A stretch of 64,000 nt of DNA from an uncultured Gemmatimonadota bacterium. GTDB taxonomy: Bacteria > Gemmatimonadota > Gemmatimonadetes > Gemmatimonadales > Gemmatimonadaceae. A model generated the notes under the pieces. That model saw nothing but the letters and a program-made list of their open reading frames with translations. It did not search any database and was not told the DNA's origin. Of the stretch, positions 34,400 through 43,139 are shown one piece after another (positions within the stretch are counted from its first letter, which is position 1; each line of letters opens with the position of its first letter). Location: positions 248,001-312,000 of the forward strand of contig CADEFN010000002.1 of NCBI GenBank assembly GCA_902826615.1, in the 5' to 3' direction. The translations under genes and the position numbers were made by a program.

Positions 34400-37300
34400 A
34401 TGTCTTCCTCGGCACGGCTGGACCAGCTTCCCCTGCGCTCCGCATACCTCGACGCCCTCGCACGCGGAGTCCTGGTGTACGACGGGGCCATGGGCACCAG
34501 CATCCAGCGTTTTCAGCTGACGCCGGCGGACTTTGGTGGCGCGTCGCTGGAGGGATGCAACGATCACCTGGTGCTCACGCGGCCCGACGTGATTCAGGCG
34601 ATTCACGAGTCCTTCCTCGCCGTGGGCTGCGACGTGGTGGAGACGTGCACGTTCCAGAGCACGCCACGCCGTCTGGAGGAGTGGGGAATCGGGGAGAAGG
34701 TCGAAGCCGTGAACGTGGGAGCCGCGCGTGTGGCGCGTGCCGCTTGTGACAAGTACGCGACGCCTGAACGACCGCGGTTTGTCGCGGGCTCCATCGGCCC
34801 CACGGGAATGCTGCCGTCGAGCAGTGATCCGGCCCTGAGCCAGATCACCTTTGACGAGCTGGCGCAGAACTACTACGAGCAGGCCAAGGCCCTCGTCGCA
34901 GGCGGTGTGGATGTCCTGCTGGTCGAGACCGCACAGGACATCCTCGAGGTCAAGGCAGCAATTGCCGGCTTCCGGCGCCTGTTTTTCGAGCAGGGTTTCC
35001 GCGTGCCGGTGCAGGCGCAGGTCACCCTGGATACGAGCGGGCGCATGCTCCTGGGCACCGACATCGCCAGCGCGATGACGACGCTCGAGGCCCTCCCGGT
35101 GGATGTGATCGGGCTCAACTGCTCGACCGGCCCCGAGCACATGCGTGAGCCGGTGCGATACCTCTCGCAGCACGCCACCCGCTGGCTGTCGGTGATCCCC
35201 AACGCCGGGCTGCCGCAGAATACGGGGACGGGCGAGGCGATCTACAATCTCGAGCCGGCGCCGATGGCCGAGATGCTGTCGGGGTTTGTGCGTGAGTTCG
35301 GCGTGCGGATCGTGGGCGGGTGCTGCGGCACGTCACCGGAGCACCTGCGGGCGCTCAACCAGGCCATCGACGCGTTAGGCGTGCGGTCGACGGGCGCCGC
35401 GGCGCGGGGGGCCCCCCCCGAAAAACAGAATGAGATCAGCCCACCTCACGGGCAAGAGCATTCTGTCCCCGATCGTACCACTCCGTCCCCGACCGCCCCG
35501 CGGCCCCATGTCGCCAGGGCCTCGTCGGCCATGCGCGCCATTACCCTGCATCAGGACCCGCCCCCGCTCCTCGTCGGCGAACGGGTGAACTCCCAGGGCT
35601 CCCGCAAGGTCAAACGCCTGCTCCTCGCTGACGATTACGACGGCATCCTCGGCGTCGCCCGCGAACAAGGTGAATCCGGCGCGCATGTGCTCGATGTCTG
35701 CGTCGCACTCACCGAGCGCGGCGACGAAGCCGAGCAGATGTCCGCCGTCGTCAAGCTCCTCTCGATGAGTGTGGAGCAGCCCCTGATGATCGACTCCACC
35801 GAGGCGAACGTCATCAAGGCCGCCCTCGAACACGTGCCCGGCCGCGCGATCATCAATTCCATCAACATGGAAAATGGCCGGCAGCGCATCGATAGTGTCG
35901 TGCCCCTGGCCATCGAGCACGGCGCCGCGCTGGTCGCGCTGACCATCGACCCCGTCGGCATGGCGCGTACCCGGGAACGCAAACTCGAGGTAGCGCGCGC
36001 CATTCACGAACTCGTCGTGGGCGAATACGGCATGCAGCCGTCGGATCTCATCTTCGACGCGCTCACCTTCACCCTCGCCACCGGCGACGCCGAATGGATC
36101 GACTCGGCCAAGGAGACCATCGAGGGGATCCGGCTCATCAAACGTGAGTTGCCGGGGGTGCTCACCATCCTTGGCGTCTCCAATGTGAGCTTCGGGCTGG
36201 CCCCTGAAGCACGGGCCGTGCTCAACTCGGTCTTTCTGCACCACTGCGTGCAGGCCGGACTCGACTCGGCGATTGTGAACCCCGCACACGTCACACCGTA
36301 CGCCGAGATCTCGGCGGCCGATCGTGAGCTGGCCGACGACCTCGTGTTCAACCGGCGCCCCGACGCCTTGCAGCGCTTCATCTCCGCGTTCGACGGCGCT
36401 GAAAAGAAGCTGGGGGGCGAAAACGAAAAGGCTGATCCCACCGAGGGCATGTCGCCCGACGAGCGTGTGCACTGGATGATTGTGCATCGCAAGAAGGAAG
36501 GGATCGAAGCCGCCCTCGACGCCGCGGGCGTGCGCGAGGCGCCGGTCCGCGTGCTCAACAACGTCCTGTTGCCGGCCATGAAGGAAGTCGGAGACAAGTT
36601 CGGCGCGGGTGAGCTCATTCTGCCATTCGTGCTGCAGAGCGCCGAGGCCATGAAAAAGGCGGTGAAGCACCTCGAGCAGTTCCTTGAAAAAGCCGAGGGA
36701 TACACAAAGGGCAAGGTGGTGCTGGCGACGGTGTACGGCGACGTGCATGACATCGGGAAGTCGCTGGTCAACACCATTCTCTCCAACAACGGCTACACCG
36801 TGTTTGACCTTGGCAAACAGGTGCCGGTCAACACCATCATCGAAAAGGCGCAGGAAGTTGGCGCTGACGCCATCGGGCTCAGCGCATTGCTGGTCAGCAC
36901 GTCCAAGCAGATGCCGTTGTGTGTGCAGGAGCTCGATCGCCGCGGGATTCAGGTGCCGGTGCTCATCGGCGGCGCGGCCATCAACCGGCGCTTCGGGCGA
37001 CGCGCGCTTTTTGTCGATGGCGAACGTCCCTACGAGAGCGGGGTGTTCTACTGCAAGGATGCCTTTGAAGGCCTGGAGACCATGGACCGGCTCCAGGATC
37101 CTCAGCAACGCGCCGCGTTTGTGGCCAAGGGGCTGGACGAAGCCCGCACCGACGTGTTCCTGCACACCGCCGTCGGCAAAGACAAACTCGGCGGAGATAT
37201 GGCCGGTGAGCGGAGTGCCACCACGCGTCTGACCGAGCTGCCCCGTGCCCCCTTCGGCGGGGTGCGCGTGGAACGGGACATCCCGTTAGGTGAAGTGCTC

Positions 37301-38008
37301 GACCTCCTCGACCTCGACGAACTCTTCCGGTTGCAGTGGGGCGCGCGTGGCTCTGGCGACGCCTTCGAGCGCACCGTGCGCGAGGAGTTCGAACCCACCC
37401 TGGCGCGTCTCAAGGCCGAAGCCCTGCGCGATGGCTGGCTGCAGCCGCAGGCGGTGTACGGCTACTTCCCGGCGCGGGCCGAAGGCAACTCGGTGGTGGT
37501 GTACGACCCGGCCGCACTCGAATCAGATGGTGGCTCGCTGCGTGAACTGGGACGATTCGCCTTCCCGCGCCAGGAAGGACGCGACCGTCTCTGTCTTGCC
37601 GACTACTTCCGCGACGGCGACGACGCGCTCGATGTCGTGGCGCTGCAGGTGGTCACGGTCGGGAAACCTGCCACCGAGCGATTCGACGTACTCCAGGGTA
37701 ACAACGAGTACAGCGAGGCCTTTTACGTCCATGGCATTGCAGTCGAAGCCGCCGAAGCCACGGCGGAGTGGATGCACCGCCGCATTCGCCGGGAACTGGG
37801 ACTCCCGGACGGACGAGGCAAGCGCTACTCGTGGGGGTACGGGGCCTGCCCCGACCTCGATGATCATGCCCTCGTCTTCAAGCTGCTGCCCGCCGCCGAT
37901 GCGTTAGGCATGGTACTGACCAGCGCTTTCCAGCTCGTGCCCGAACAGTCCACCGCCGCGATCATCGTCCATCACCCCGAAGCGAAGTACTACGCGGTGC
38001 GAGGGTAG
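34400..38008 (+). CDS. metH: cobalamin-dependent methionine synthase
   Basis: 1202 residues, the full four-module MetH. The homocysteine-binding barrel (about 1-330) has zinc Cys in GLNCSTGP near 240 and GGCCGTSPEH near 307. The pterin-binding barrel (about 385-650) starts at LLVGERVNSQGS. The cobalamin cap and Rossmann domain (about 685-930) has the base-off motif DVHDIGK near 780 with its axial His. The SAM-binding reactivation domain (about 945-1202) is present. It transfers a methyl group from methyltetrahydrofolate to homocysteine. Residues about 333-380, between the first two barrels, are unusually long, low in complexity and of odd DNA composition (separate entry). It is followed 6 nt later by a homocysteine methyltransferase/MTHFR gene, giving a complete methylation unit. 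Confidence 0.97.
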   Translation: MSSSARLDQLPLRSAYLDALARGVLVYDGAMGTSIQRFQLTPADFGGASLEGCNDHLVLTRPDVIQAIHESFLAVGCDVVETCTFQSTPRRLEEWGIGEKVEAVNVGAARVARAACDKYATPERPRFVAGSIGPTGMLPSSSDPALSQITFDELAQNYYEQAKALVAGGVDVLLVETAQDILEVKAAIAGFRRLFFEQGFRVPVQAQVTLDTSGRMLLGTDIASAMTTLEALPVDVIGLNCSTGPEHMREPVRYLSQHATRWLSVIPNAGLPQNTGTGEAIYNLEPAPMAEMLSGFVREFGVRIVGGCCGTSPEHLRALNQAIDALGVRSTGAAARGAPPEKQNEISPPHGQEHSVPDRTTPSPTAPRPHVARASSAMRAITLHQDPPPLLVGERVNSQGSRKVKRLLLADDYDGILGVAREQGESGAHVLDVCVALTERGDEAEQMSAVVKLLSMSVEQPLMIDSTEANVIKAALEHVPGRAIINSINMENGRQRIDSVVPLAIEHGAALVALTIDPVGMARTRERKLEVARAIHELVVGEYGMQPSDLIFDALTFTLATGDAEWIDSAKETIEGIRLIKRELPGVLTILGVSNVSFGLAPEARAVLNSVFLHHCVQAGLDSAIVNPAHVTPYAEISAADRELADDLVFNRRPDALQRFISAFDGAEKKLGGENEKADPTEGMSPDERVHWMIVHRKKEGIEAALDAAGVREAPVRVLNNVLLPAMKEVGDKFGAGELILPFVLQSAEAMKKAVKHLEQFLEKAEGYTKGKVVLATVYGDVHDIGKSLVNTILSNNGYTVFDLGKQVPVNTIIEKAQEVGADAIGLSALLVSTSKQMPLCVQELDRRGIQVPVLIGGAAINRRFGRRALFVDGERPYESGVFYCKDAFEGLETMDRLQDPQQRAAFVAKGLDEARTDVFLHTAVGKDKLGGDMAGERSATTRLTELPRAPFGGVRVERDIPLGEVLDLLDLDELFRLQWGARGSGDAFERTVREEFEPTLARLKAEALRDGWLQPQAVYGYFPARAEGNSVVVYDPAALESDGGSLRELGRFAFPRQEGRDRLCLADYFRDGDDALDVVALQVVTVGKPATERFDVLQGNNEYSEAFYVHGIAVEAAEATAEWMHRRIRRELGLPDGRGKRYSWGYGACPDLDDHALVFKLLPAADALGMVLTSAFQLVPEQSTAAIIVHHPEAKYYAVRG
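35406..35495 (+). repeat. homopolymer and inverted-repeat insert inside the metH linker
   Basis: A G6-C8 run (35406-35419) is followed by an 8 bp inverted repeat, ACAGAATG (35425-35432) and CATTCTGT (35459-35466). Then come two direct copies of a GTCCCCGA(T/C)CG sequence (35466-35476 and 35485-35495). It stays in frame and encodes a Pro-rich linker. The composition differs from the surrounding gene. It resembles a REP-like palindromic element that landed in a tolerant interdomain linker, but this is a reading of pattern only. Confidence 0.45.
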
Positions 38009-38014
38009 CCGACC

Positions 38015-39859
38015 ATGTCCCGCCTGCTTGCTCCCGATTCGGTGATTGTCTTTGATGGTGCCATGGGCACCATGTTGTACGCACGTGGCGTGTTCATCAA
38101 TCAGTGTTACGACGAGCTCAACCTGCGTGCACCGGACCTGGTGCGGGATGTGCACGCCGCCTACGTCGCCGCCGGTGCCGAAGCCCTCGAAACCAACTCG
38201 TTCGGCGCGAATCGCTTCAAGCTCACACCGTTCGGGCTGCAGACCGAAGTGGCGGCCATCAACCGCACCGCGGCCACGCTGGCCCGTGACGCCGCGGGAC
38301 CCGACCGGATCGTGGCCGGCGCGGTTGGACCGTTAGGCATCCGGCTCGAACCCTTCGGCCCCACTTCGCACGCCGAAGCCCGCGAAGCGTTCGCGGAGCA
38401 GATGCAAGCCCTGCGCGATGGCGGTGTCGACTGCTTCTTGCTCGAGACCTTTGGTGATCTGGAGGAGATTCTCGAGGCCATCAAGGCCGCCCGCGAGGTT
38501 GCCCCCGGCGTCCCGGTCATCGCCCAGATGACCATCGGGCTCGACGGAGTGTCGCCGTATGGCGCCACCCCCGAAGACATGGCGCGCGCCCTCGATGCCG
38601 CCGGCGCCGATGTCATCGGCCTCAACTGCTCGGTCGGCCCTCAGATCATCCTCGAGGCCATCGAGAAGATGGCCACGGTCACCACCCGCAAGCTTTCGGC
38701 CATGCCTAACGCCGGGATGCCTCGCGAAGTGGGAGGCCGTCATATGTACATGGCGTCGCCGGAGTACATGGCCACCTACGCCCGTCACCTCGTGCAGGGT
38801 GGCGCGCGTATTGTGGGTGGCTGCTGCGGTACCACTCCCGATCACATCAAGGCCATGGTCGAGGGGATCCGTCCCCTGGTGCCACGCCTGCATCTCCCGG
38901 TCGCGGCACCGCCTAAACCGGCAGTGCCGAACGAGCCCGCGCGCCCGGCGGGAGCCGAGCCGGTGCCCTTTGCCGAACGCTCGCGTTTTGCCGGTAAGCT
39001 TGCACGCGGCGAGTTTGTCACTTCGGTCGAGATCGTCCCGCCGCGCGGCGTCGATGCCTCGCGGATGCTCCGGGACGTGGCCTCCCTCAAACTCGCCGGT
39101 ATCGACGCCGTCAATGTGCCTGACGGCCCGCGTGCGCAGAGCCGCATGGGGGCGATGCTCTGCTCGGTGCTGATTGAGCAGCAAGTGGGCATCGAAACCG
39201 TGTGCCACTACGCCTGCCGCGATCGCAACCTGCTCGGCATGCTCAGTGACTTGTTAGGCGGGGCGGCCATCGGGTTGCGGAATATTCTGCTCATCACGGG
39301 CGACCCGCCCAAGATGGGGCCCTATCCCGACGCCACGGCCGTCTTCGACATCGATGCCATCGGGCTCACCAACCTCGTACGCAACCTCAATCACGGCCTC
39401 GACCCGGGTGGCAACAGCATCGGCGCTCCGACTCGTTATGCCATCGGCGTGGGGGTGAACCCGGCCGCGGTCGATCCGGCGCACGAACGCCGCCGCTTTG
39501 CGTGGAAGGTGGACGCCGGCGCGGAGTACGCGATCACGCAGCCCGTGTTCGACACGAGACAACTGGAGCGGTTCCTGCGCGAAACCGAGGAGAACCGTAT
39601 CCCCGTCATCGCCGGCATCTGGCCCCTCGTCTCGGTGCGTAACGCCGAGTTCCTCGCCAACGAGGTCCCCGGTGTGGTGGTGCCTGACGAGGTGATTGTA
39701 CGGATGCGCCGCGCCAATGACCAGTCGCGCGAACATGCGGTCCAGGAAGGCATTGCCATCGCGCGCGAAATGCTCGAACGTGTCCGCGGCGCTGTGCAGG
39801 GTGCGCAGGTCTCGGCGCCGTTCGGGAAGGTGGACCTGGCACTGAGCGTTTTTGCCTGA
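38015..39859 (+). CDS. metF: bifunctional homocysteine S-methyltransferase / 5,10-methylenetetrahydrofolate reductase
   Basis: 614 residues. The N-terminal homocysteine methyltransferase barrel (about 1-290) has zinc Cys in GLNCSVGP near 205 and GGCCGTTPDH near 268. A Pro-rich hinge leads to a MetF-type reductase (about 325-614) showing SVEIVPPRG, ITGDPPKMG and AGIWPLVS. It would reduce methylene-THF to methyl-THF, the co-substrate of MetH. It starts 6 nt after metH, so the two are co-transcribed. The family resembles YitJ-like fusions. Why a second homocysteine methyltransferase domain sits beside MetH is unclear; SAM or S-methylmethionine may be its donor. Confidence 0.93.
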   Translation: MSRLLAPDSVIVFDGAMGTMLYARGVFINQCYDELNLRAPDLVRDVHAAYVAAGAEALETNSFGANRFKLTPFGLQTEVAAINRTAATLARDAAGPDRIVAGAVGPLGIRLEPFGPTSHAEAREAFAEQMQALRDGGVDCFLLETFGDLEEILEAIKAAREVAPGVPVIAQMTIGLDGVSPYGATPEDMARALDAAGADVIGLNCSVGPQIILEAIEKMATVTTRKLSAMPNAGMPREVGGRHMYMASPEYMATYARHLVQGGARIVGGCCGTTPDHIKAMVEGIRPLVPRLHLPVAAPPKPAVPNEPARPAGAEPVPFAERSRFAGKLARGEFVTSVEIVPPRGVDASRMLRDVASLKLAGIDAVNVPDGPRAQSRMGAMLCSVLIEQQVGIETVCHYACRDRNLLGMLSDLLGGAAIGLRNILLITGDPPKMGPYPDATAVFDIDAIGLTNLVRNLNHGLDPGGNSIGAPTRYAIGVGVNPAAVDPAHERRRFAWKVDAGAEYAITQPVFDTRQLERFLRETEENRIPVIAGIWPLVSVRNAEFLANEVPGVVVPDEVIVRMRRANDQSREHAVQEGIAIAREMLERVRGAVQGAQVSAPFGKVDLALSVFA

Positions 39860-39868
39860 CGAGTCATC

Positions 39869-40558
39869 ATGCGACTCCTGCTCACCGAGGACGACTCGGC
39901 CATCGCGCGGAGTGTGGCCCAGTTCCTCCGTCAGCAGGGCTTTGCGGTTGACGCCGTCACCAGTGGCGAAGACGCCCTGGTCCAAGCCGAGCGCAACACC
40001 TACGACGCCATCCTGCTCGACGTGCAGCTCCCGGGGATTGATGGCTACGCGGTGTGTCGGCAGCTGCGCGCGCGCGGTGTGCGGAGCCGCATCGTCATGG
40101 CGACCGCGCGCGACGGGGTGGAGGACCGCATTACCGGACTCGACCTCGGGGCCGACGACTACCTGGTCAAGCCCTATGCGTTAGGCGAACTGGCCGCCCG
40201 GCTGCGCGCGGTCCTCCGCCGCCCAAGCGAGCTGCAGCCGGTCGTTCTGCACGTCGGCGACCTCGCCCTGGACACGGGAACACGGGTGGTCACACGGGGC
40301 GCCCGACGCGCCGAACTCACCAACAAGGAGTTTGCCGTCCTGGAGTACCTCATGCGGCATGCCGGCGAGGTGGTCACGCGCGAACGCATCGGGGCCAGTG
40401 CCTGGGACGACAACTTCGATCCCGCGAGCAACGTGATCGATGTGTTTATCGCGCGGCTGCGCCGAAAGATCGATCACGAGGGAGAAACGCCGCTGCTCTC
40501 GACCATCCGCGGTGCGGGCTACCGGCTTGGACCCGCCCCTGCTGGCCGACCACGATGA
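39869..40558 (+). CDS. OmpR/PhoB-family response regulator
   Basis: 229 residues. The receiver domain has the acidic pocket EDD at 7-9, phospho-acceptor Asp51 in AILLDVQLPGIDGY and Lys near 104 in YLVKPYALGEL. The winged-helix DNA-binding domain follows (about 125-225) with NVIDVFIARLRRKID and the IRGAGYRL end motif. Its stop overlaps the start of the sensor kinase gene (ATGA). It lies directly upstream of a heavy-metal efflux operon, so control of that operon by metal stress is likely, as in CzcRS/CusRS (inference). It begins 9 nt after the MTHFR gene, so read-through from the methionine operon is possible. Confidence 0.95.
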   Translation: MRLLLTEDDSAIARSVAQFLRQQGFAVDAVTSGEDALVQAERNTYDAILLDVQLPGIDGYAVCRQLRARGVRSRIVMATARDGVEDRITGLDLGADDYLVKPYALGELAARLRAVLRRPSELQPVVLHVGDLALDTGTRVVTRGARRAELTNKEFAVLEYLMRHAGEVVTRERIGASAWDDNFDPASNVIDVFIARLRRKIDHEGETPLLSTIRGAGYRLGPAPAGRPR

Positions 40559-41883
40559 AGAGTGCACCGAGAGTCCGGCGTCGCCTGACGGCCTGGTACG
40601 GGCTCAGTGCGATGGTCCTGCTCTTCGCGGCGTTGCTGGCGGTGCGCCAATTCACACGACAAACTCTCCGCAACGAACACAACGCCGCCACCACCCGGTC
40701 GGCGGAGCTGGTGCGCGCCTTTTTCCGCGCCGAACTCACCGAGTACCGGCAGGTCGACGTCACCGTGGCTCATCTGGCGTCGGAGCTGGTGTTTGCCGGA
40801 ATCGGCATCGACTTCCTCAAGCCCGACGGCACGCTCTTCGCCTCAGCCCGGCGCCCGCTGCGTGAAGCCGAGCCGCTCCCACCGGTTGCGGTGCTTGCTC
40901 TGCCCCTCGAGGAGCAGCTGGCACCGAACTGGATGCTCCGTCTCCGCATCTCTACGGCCTCTCTTGCCACCGCTCAGGCGCGCATCGACCGGCTGACCCT
41001 CCTCGCCGTCCCGCTGGTGGCAGCACTCGCCGCCTTCGTGGCCTGGCTCACCACCGGCCGGGCCCTCGCGCCAGTGCGCACCATGGCCGCCGCGGCTGAC
41101 AAACTTCAGGCAGCTGGCACCGGACGCCTCCCCGTCGCCGATCCCACCGACGAGTTCGGACGCCTCGGGAATGCCTTCAACCGGCTGCTGGAGCGGCTCG
41201 ACGCCGCACTCGCGCAGCAGCGCCGTTTTCTCGCCGACGCCGCCCATGAATTGCGCACTCCCATCGCCCGGATGCGCAGTGAATCGGAGGCACGACTCGC
41301 CGCACCACCAGGTGCTGATGACCGCCTGGCGCTGGAGCGTGTTCGGGACGAACTCGGCCACACCTCGCAGCTGATTGATGAGTTGCTGTACGTGGCGCGG
41401 AGTGACGCCGACGCCCTCCCCGTGCAGGCGGCACCGCTTTTTCTCGACGATGTCGTGTCGGATGTGGTGGCCCGGTTCGGCACGGAAGCCCGCGCACGCG
41501 GTGTGACCTTCGATCTCACCGCACTCCGCGAGGCGCGGATTGCCGGCGATGCCACCTTGCTGCAACGACTGGTTGGTGTGCTCGTCGATAACGCCGTACG
41601 GTACTCACCCGAGGGCGGGACCATCGCGGTGAGTGTCGGGCCGGACGCCGGCCGAGTCTTGCTCCGCGTGGATGACGCCGGCCCCGGCATTCCGCCGGAC
41701 GAACGGGAGATGGTCTTCCATCGCTTCTACCGGGGGCAGGCGGCGCGCGCCATCGCTCCCGAAGGCACCGGACTCGGCCTGGCCATCGCTGCGGACGCCG
41801 CAGCACGGCACGGGGCCCACATAACCCTGAGCGAGAGCCCGCTTGGCGGTGCGGCCCTGCTCGTCTCCTTCCCGGCCGCCTAG
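40555..41883 (+). CDS. sensor histidine kinase (QseC/CzcS-like)
   Basis: 442 residues from the ATG that overlaps the regulator stop; the long upstream in-frame extension is the other frame of the regulator gene. Layout: membrane helix near 15-35, periplasmic sensor of about 115 residues, second membrane helix near 150-170, HAMP linker, dimerisation helix with phospho-acceptor His231 in DAAHELRTP, then a GHKL ATPase with NAVRYSPEGG, DDAGPGIP and GTGLGLAIAADAA. The short sensor loop is of the type used to sense periplasmic metal or cationic signals, but no obvious metal-ligand cluster is visible. It pairs with the preceding regulator. Confidence 0.94.
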   Translation: MKSAPRVRRRLTAWYGLSAMVLLFAALLAVRQFTRQTLRNEHNAATTRSAELVRAFFRAELTEYRQVDVTVAHLASELVFAGIGIDFLKPDGTLFASARRPLREAEPLPPVAVLALPLEEQLAPNWMLRLRISTASLATAQARIDRLTLLAVPLVAALAAFVAWLTTGRALAPVRTMAAAADKLQAAGTGRLPVADPTDEFGRLGNAFNRLLERLDAALAQQRRFLADAAHELRTPIARMRSESEARLAAPPGADDRLALERVRDELGHTSQLIDELLYVARSDADALPVQAAPLFLDDVVSDVVARFGTEARARGVTFDLTALREARIAGDATLLQRLVGVLVDNAVRYSPEGGTIAVSVGPDAGRVLLRVDDAGPGIPPDEREMVFHRFYRGQAARAIAPEGTGLGLAIAADAAARHGAHITLSESPLGGAALLVSFPAA

Positions 41884-41905
41884 GAATTCATCTTCGGTTC
41901 ATGTA

Positions 41906-41927
41906 CGCGTGGTAATCTCACCACGTG
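41906..41927 (+). promoter_or_regulatory. hairpin covering the start codon of the efflux outer-membrane gene
   Basis: CGCGTGGT (41906-41913) pairs with ACCACGTG (41920-41927) through eight base pairs, one of them G-T, around a 6 nt loop. The right arm contains the GTG start at 41925. In RNA this would hide the start codon and could lower translation of the first efflux gene relative to the next two, or respond to some factor. No Shine-Dalgarno sequence is evident just upstream. Confidence 0.35.
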
Positions 41928-43136
41928 CCGATACGACCAATATTTCTCGCACTGATGCTGGCGCAGCATCTCGGGGCGCAAACCACCCCGCTATCGCCGG
42001 CCGAGGCCCTCCGCATTGCGCGCGAAAAGAGCCCGCAGCTCCTGGTCGCCGCCGGGCGCCGGCAGGTGGCCGAGGGGCGCGGCCGCACGGACGGAGCATT
42101 TCCCAATCCTGTCGCCGAGTGGCGTCGCGAGAATTACTACAGCGACATTGCTCCTGACATCTTCGCGACGCTGCAGGTTCCCGTGGATCTCACCGGACGC
42201 CGGCTCGCTCTGCGCCAGGCGAGTGGACTGGCGTCGCAACGTGGACGCGCCGATTCCGCCTGGGTGGTACGTGCGCTCGAAGTGCAGGTGTTGCGCGCTT
42301 ACTGGCGCTCGACACTGGCGTCGGAACTCGCAGGCATCGCTCGCGCCGAACGTGAGGCCAGGGAGCGCACCGCCGTCTTCGACGATCAGCGCTTCCGTGA
42401 GGGCGCGGTGGCCGAGGTGGTGGCGATGCGCACCCGGCTCGAGGCCGATCGGGCGCGTGTGAGCGAAGCGACTGCCATGGCCGATGCGGCGCGGGCCCGT
42501 GCCGAGCTCGCGCTCACGTTAGGCATCGCGCCGCACGACCTGGGATCGCTGGTGCCGCTCACCGCCCCGGCTTCTGCGGCAGCACCAGACACCACGTGGC
42601 AGGCCGTTTCGTCGCGGCGGCACGACCTCGGCGTGGCGCGCCTGGCGCTCGCCGAGGCCGAACGTCGATGGCGCGCCGAATCGCGCGGTGTTATCGGCGA
42701 TCTCAATATCGTGGGAGGCTACAAGGGCACTGGCGGGCTGGCCACCGGAGTGCTCGGCGTGCTGCTCCCGTTGCCGCTCTTCAATCGCAACGAAGGACCG
42801 CGCGAGCGCTCGCGCGGCGAATACACCCTCGCTCGTGCCGACCTGATGGAGGCGGAACAGCGCGCCCGCGGCGAAGTCGGCGCTGCCGCCCAAACGCTGG
42901 AGGCCCTGCTACTCGCGGGGCGCAATGGAGCTGCCACCCTGGATGATCGCGCCGCCGAAGTGGCGGCCATTGCCGAAGCCGCCTATCGCGAAGGTGGCCT
43001 AACACCCATGGAACTGATTGAGGCGCAACGCGCCCGAGCCGATGCACGCGCCGCCGCCGCCCGCTGGATGGCCGACACACAGCTCGCTCTCATCGAACTG
43101 CGGCGCGCAACGGGCGCCCCACTGCTTCCGGACTGA
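41925..43136 (+). CDS. czcC: TolC-like outer-membrane efflux protein (CzcC/CusC type)
   Basis: 403 residues. The N terminus (MPIRPIFLALMLAQHLGAQ) is a signal peptide; two long helical hairpin repeats with Ala/Arg/Glu-rich coiled coils follow. The start LSPAEALRIAREKSPQLLVA is the usual first repeat of outer-membrane factors. It forms the exit duct of a tripartite RND pump with the next two genes. It is shorter than E. coli TolC-type CusC but in the CzcC range. GTG start at 41925, partly masked by a hairpin. Confidence 0.88.
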   Translation: MPIRPIFLALMLAQHLGAQTTPLSPAEALRIAREKSPQLLVAAGRRQVAEGRGRTDGAFPNPVAEWRRENYYSDIAPDIFATLQVPVDLTGRRLALRQASGLASQRGRADSAWVVRALEVQVLRAYWRSTLASELAGIARAEREARERTAVFDDQRFREGAVAEVVAMRTRLEADRARVSEATAMADAARARAELALTLGIAPHDLGSLVPLTAPASAAAPDTTWQAVSSRRHDLGVARLALAEAERRWRAESRGVIGDLNIVGGYKGTGGLATGVLGVLLPLPLFNRNEGPRERSRGEYTLARADLMEAEQRARGEVGAAAQTLEALLLAGRNGAATLDDRAAEVAAIAEAAYREGGLTPMELIEAQRARADARAAAARWMADTQLALIELRRATGAPLLPD

Positions 43137-43139
43137 TCG

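Noticed and set aside
35375-37165. 596-codon open frame on the minus strand opposite metH
   Set aside because: MetH is unambiguous across this stretch; the antisense frame is a by-product of high-GC codon use and shows no domain.
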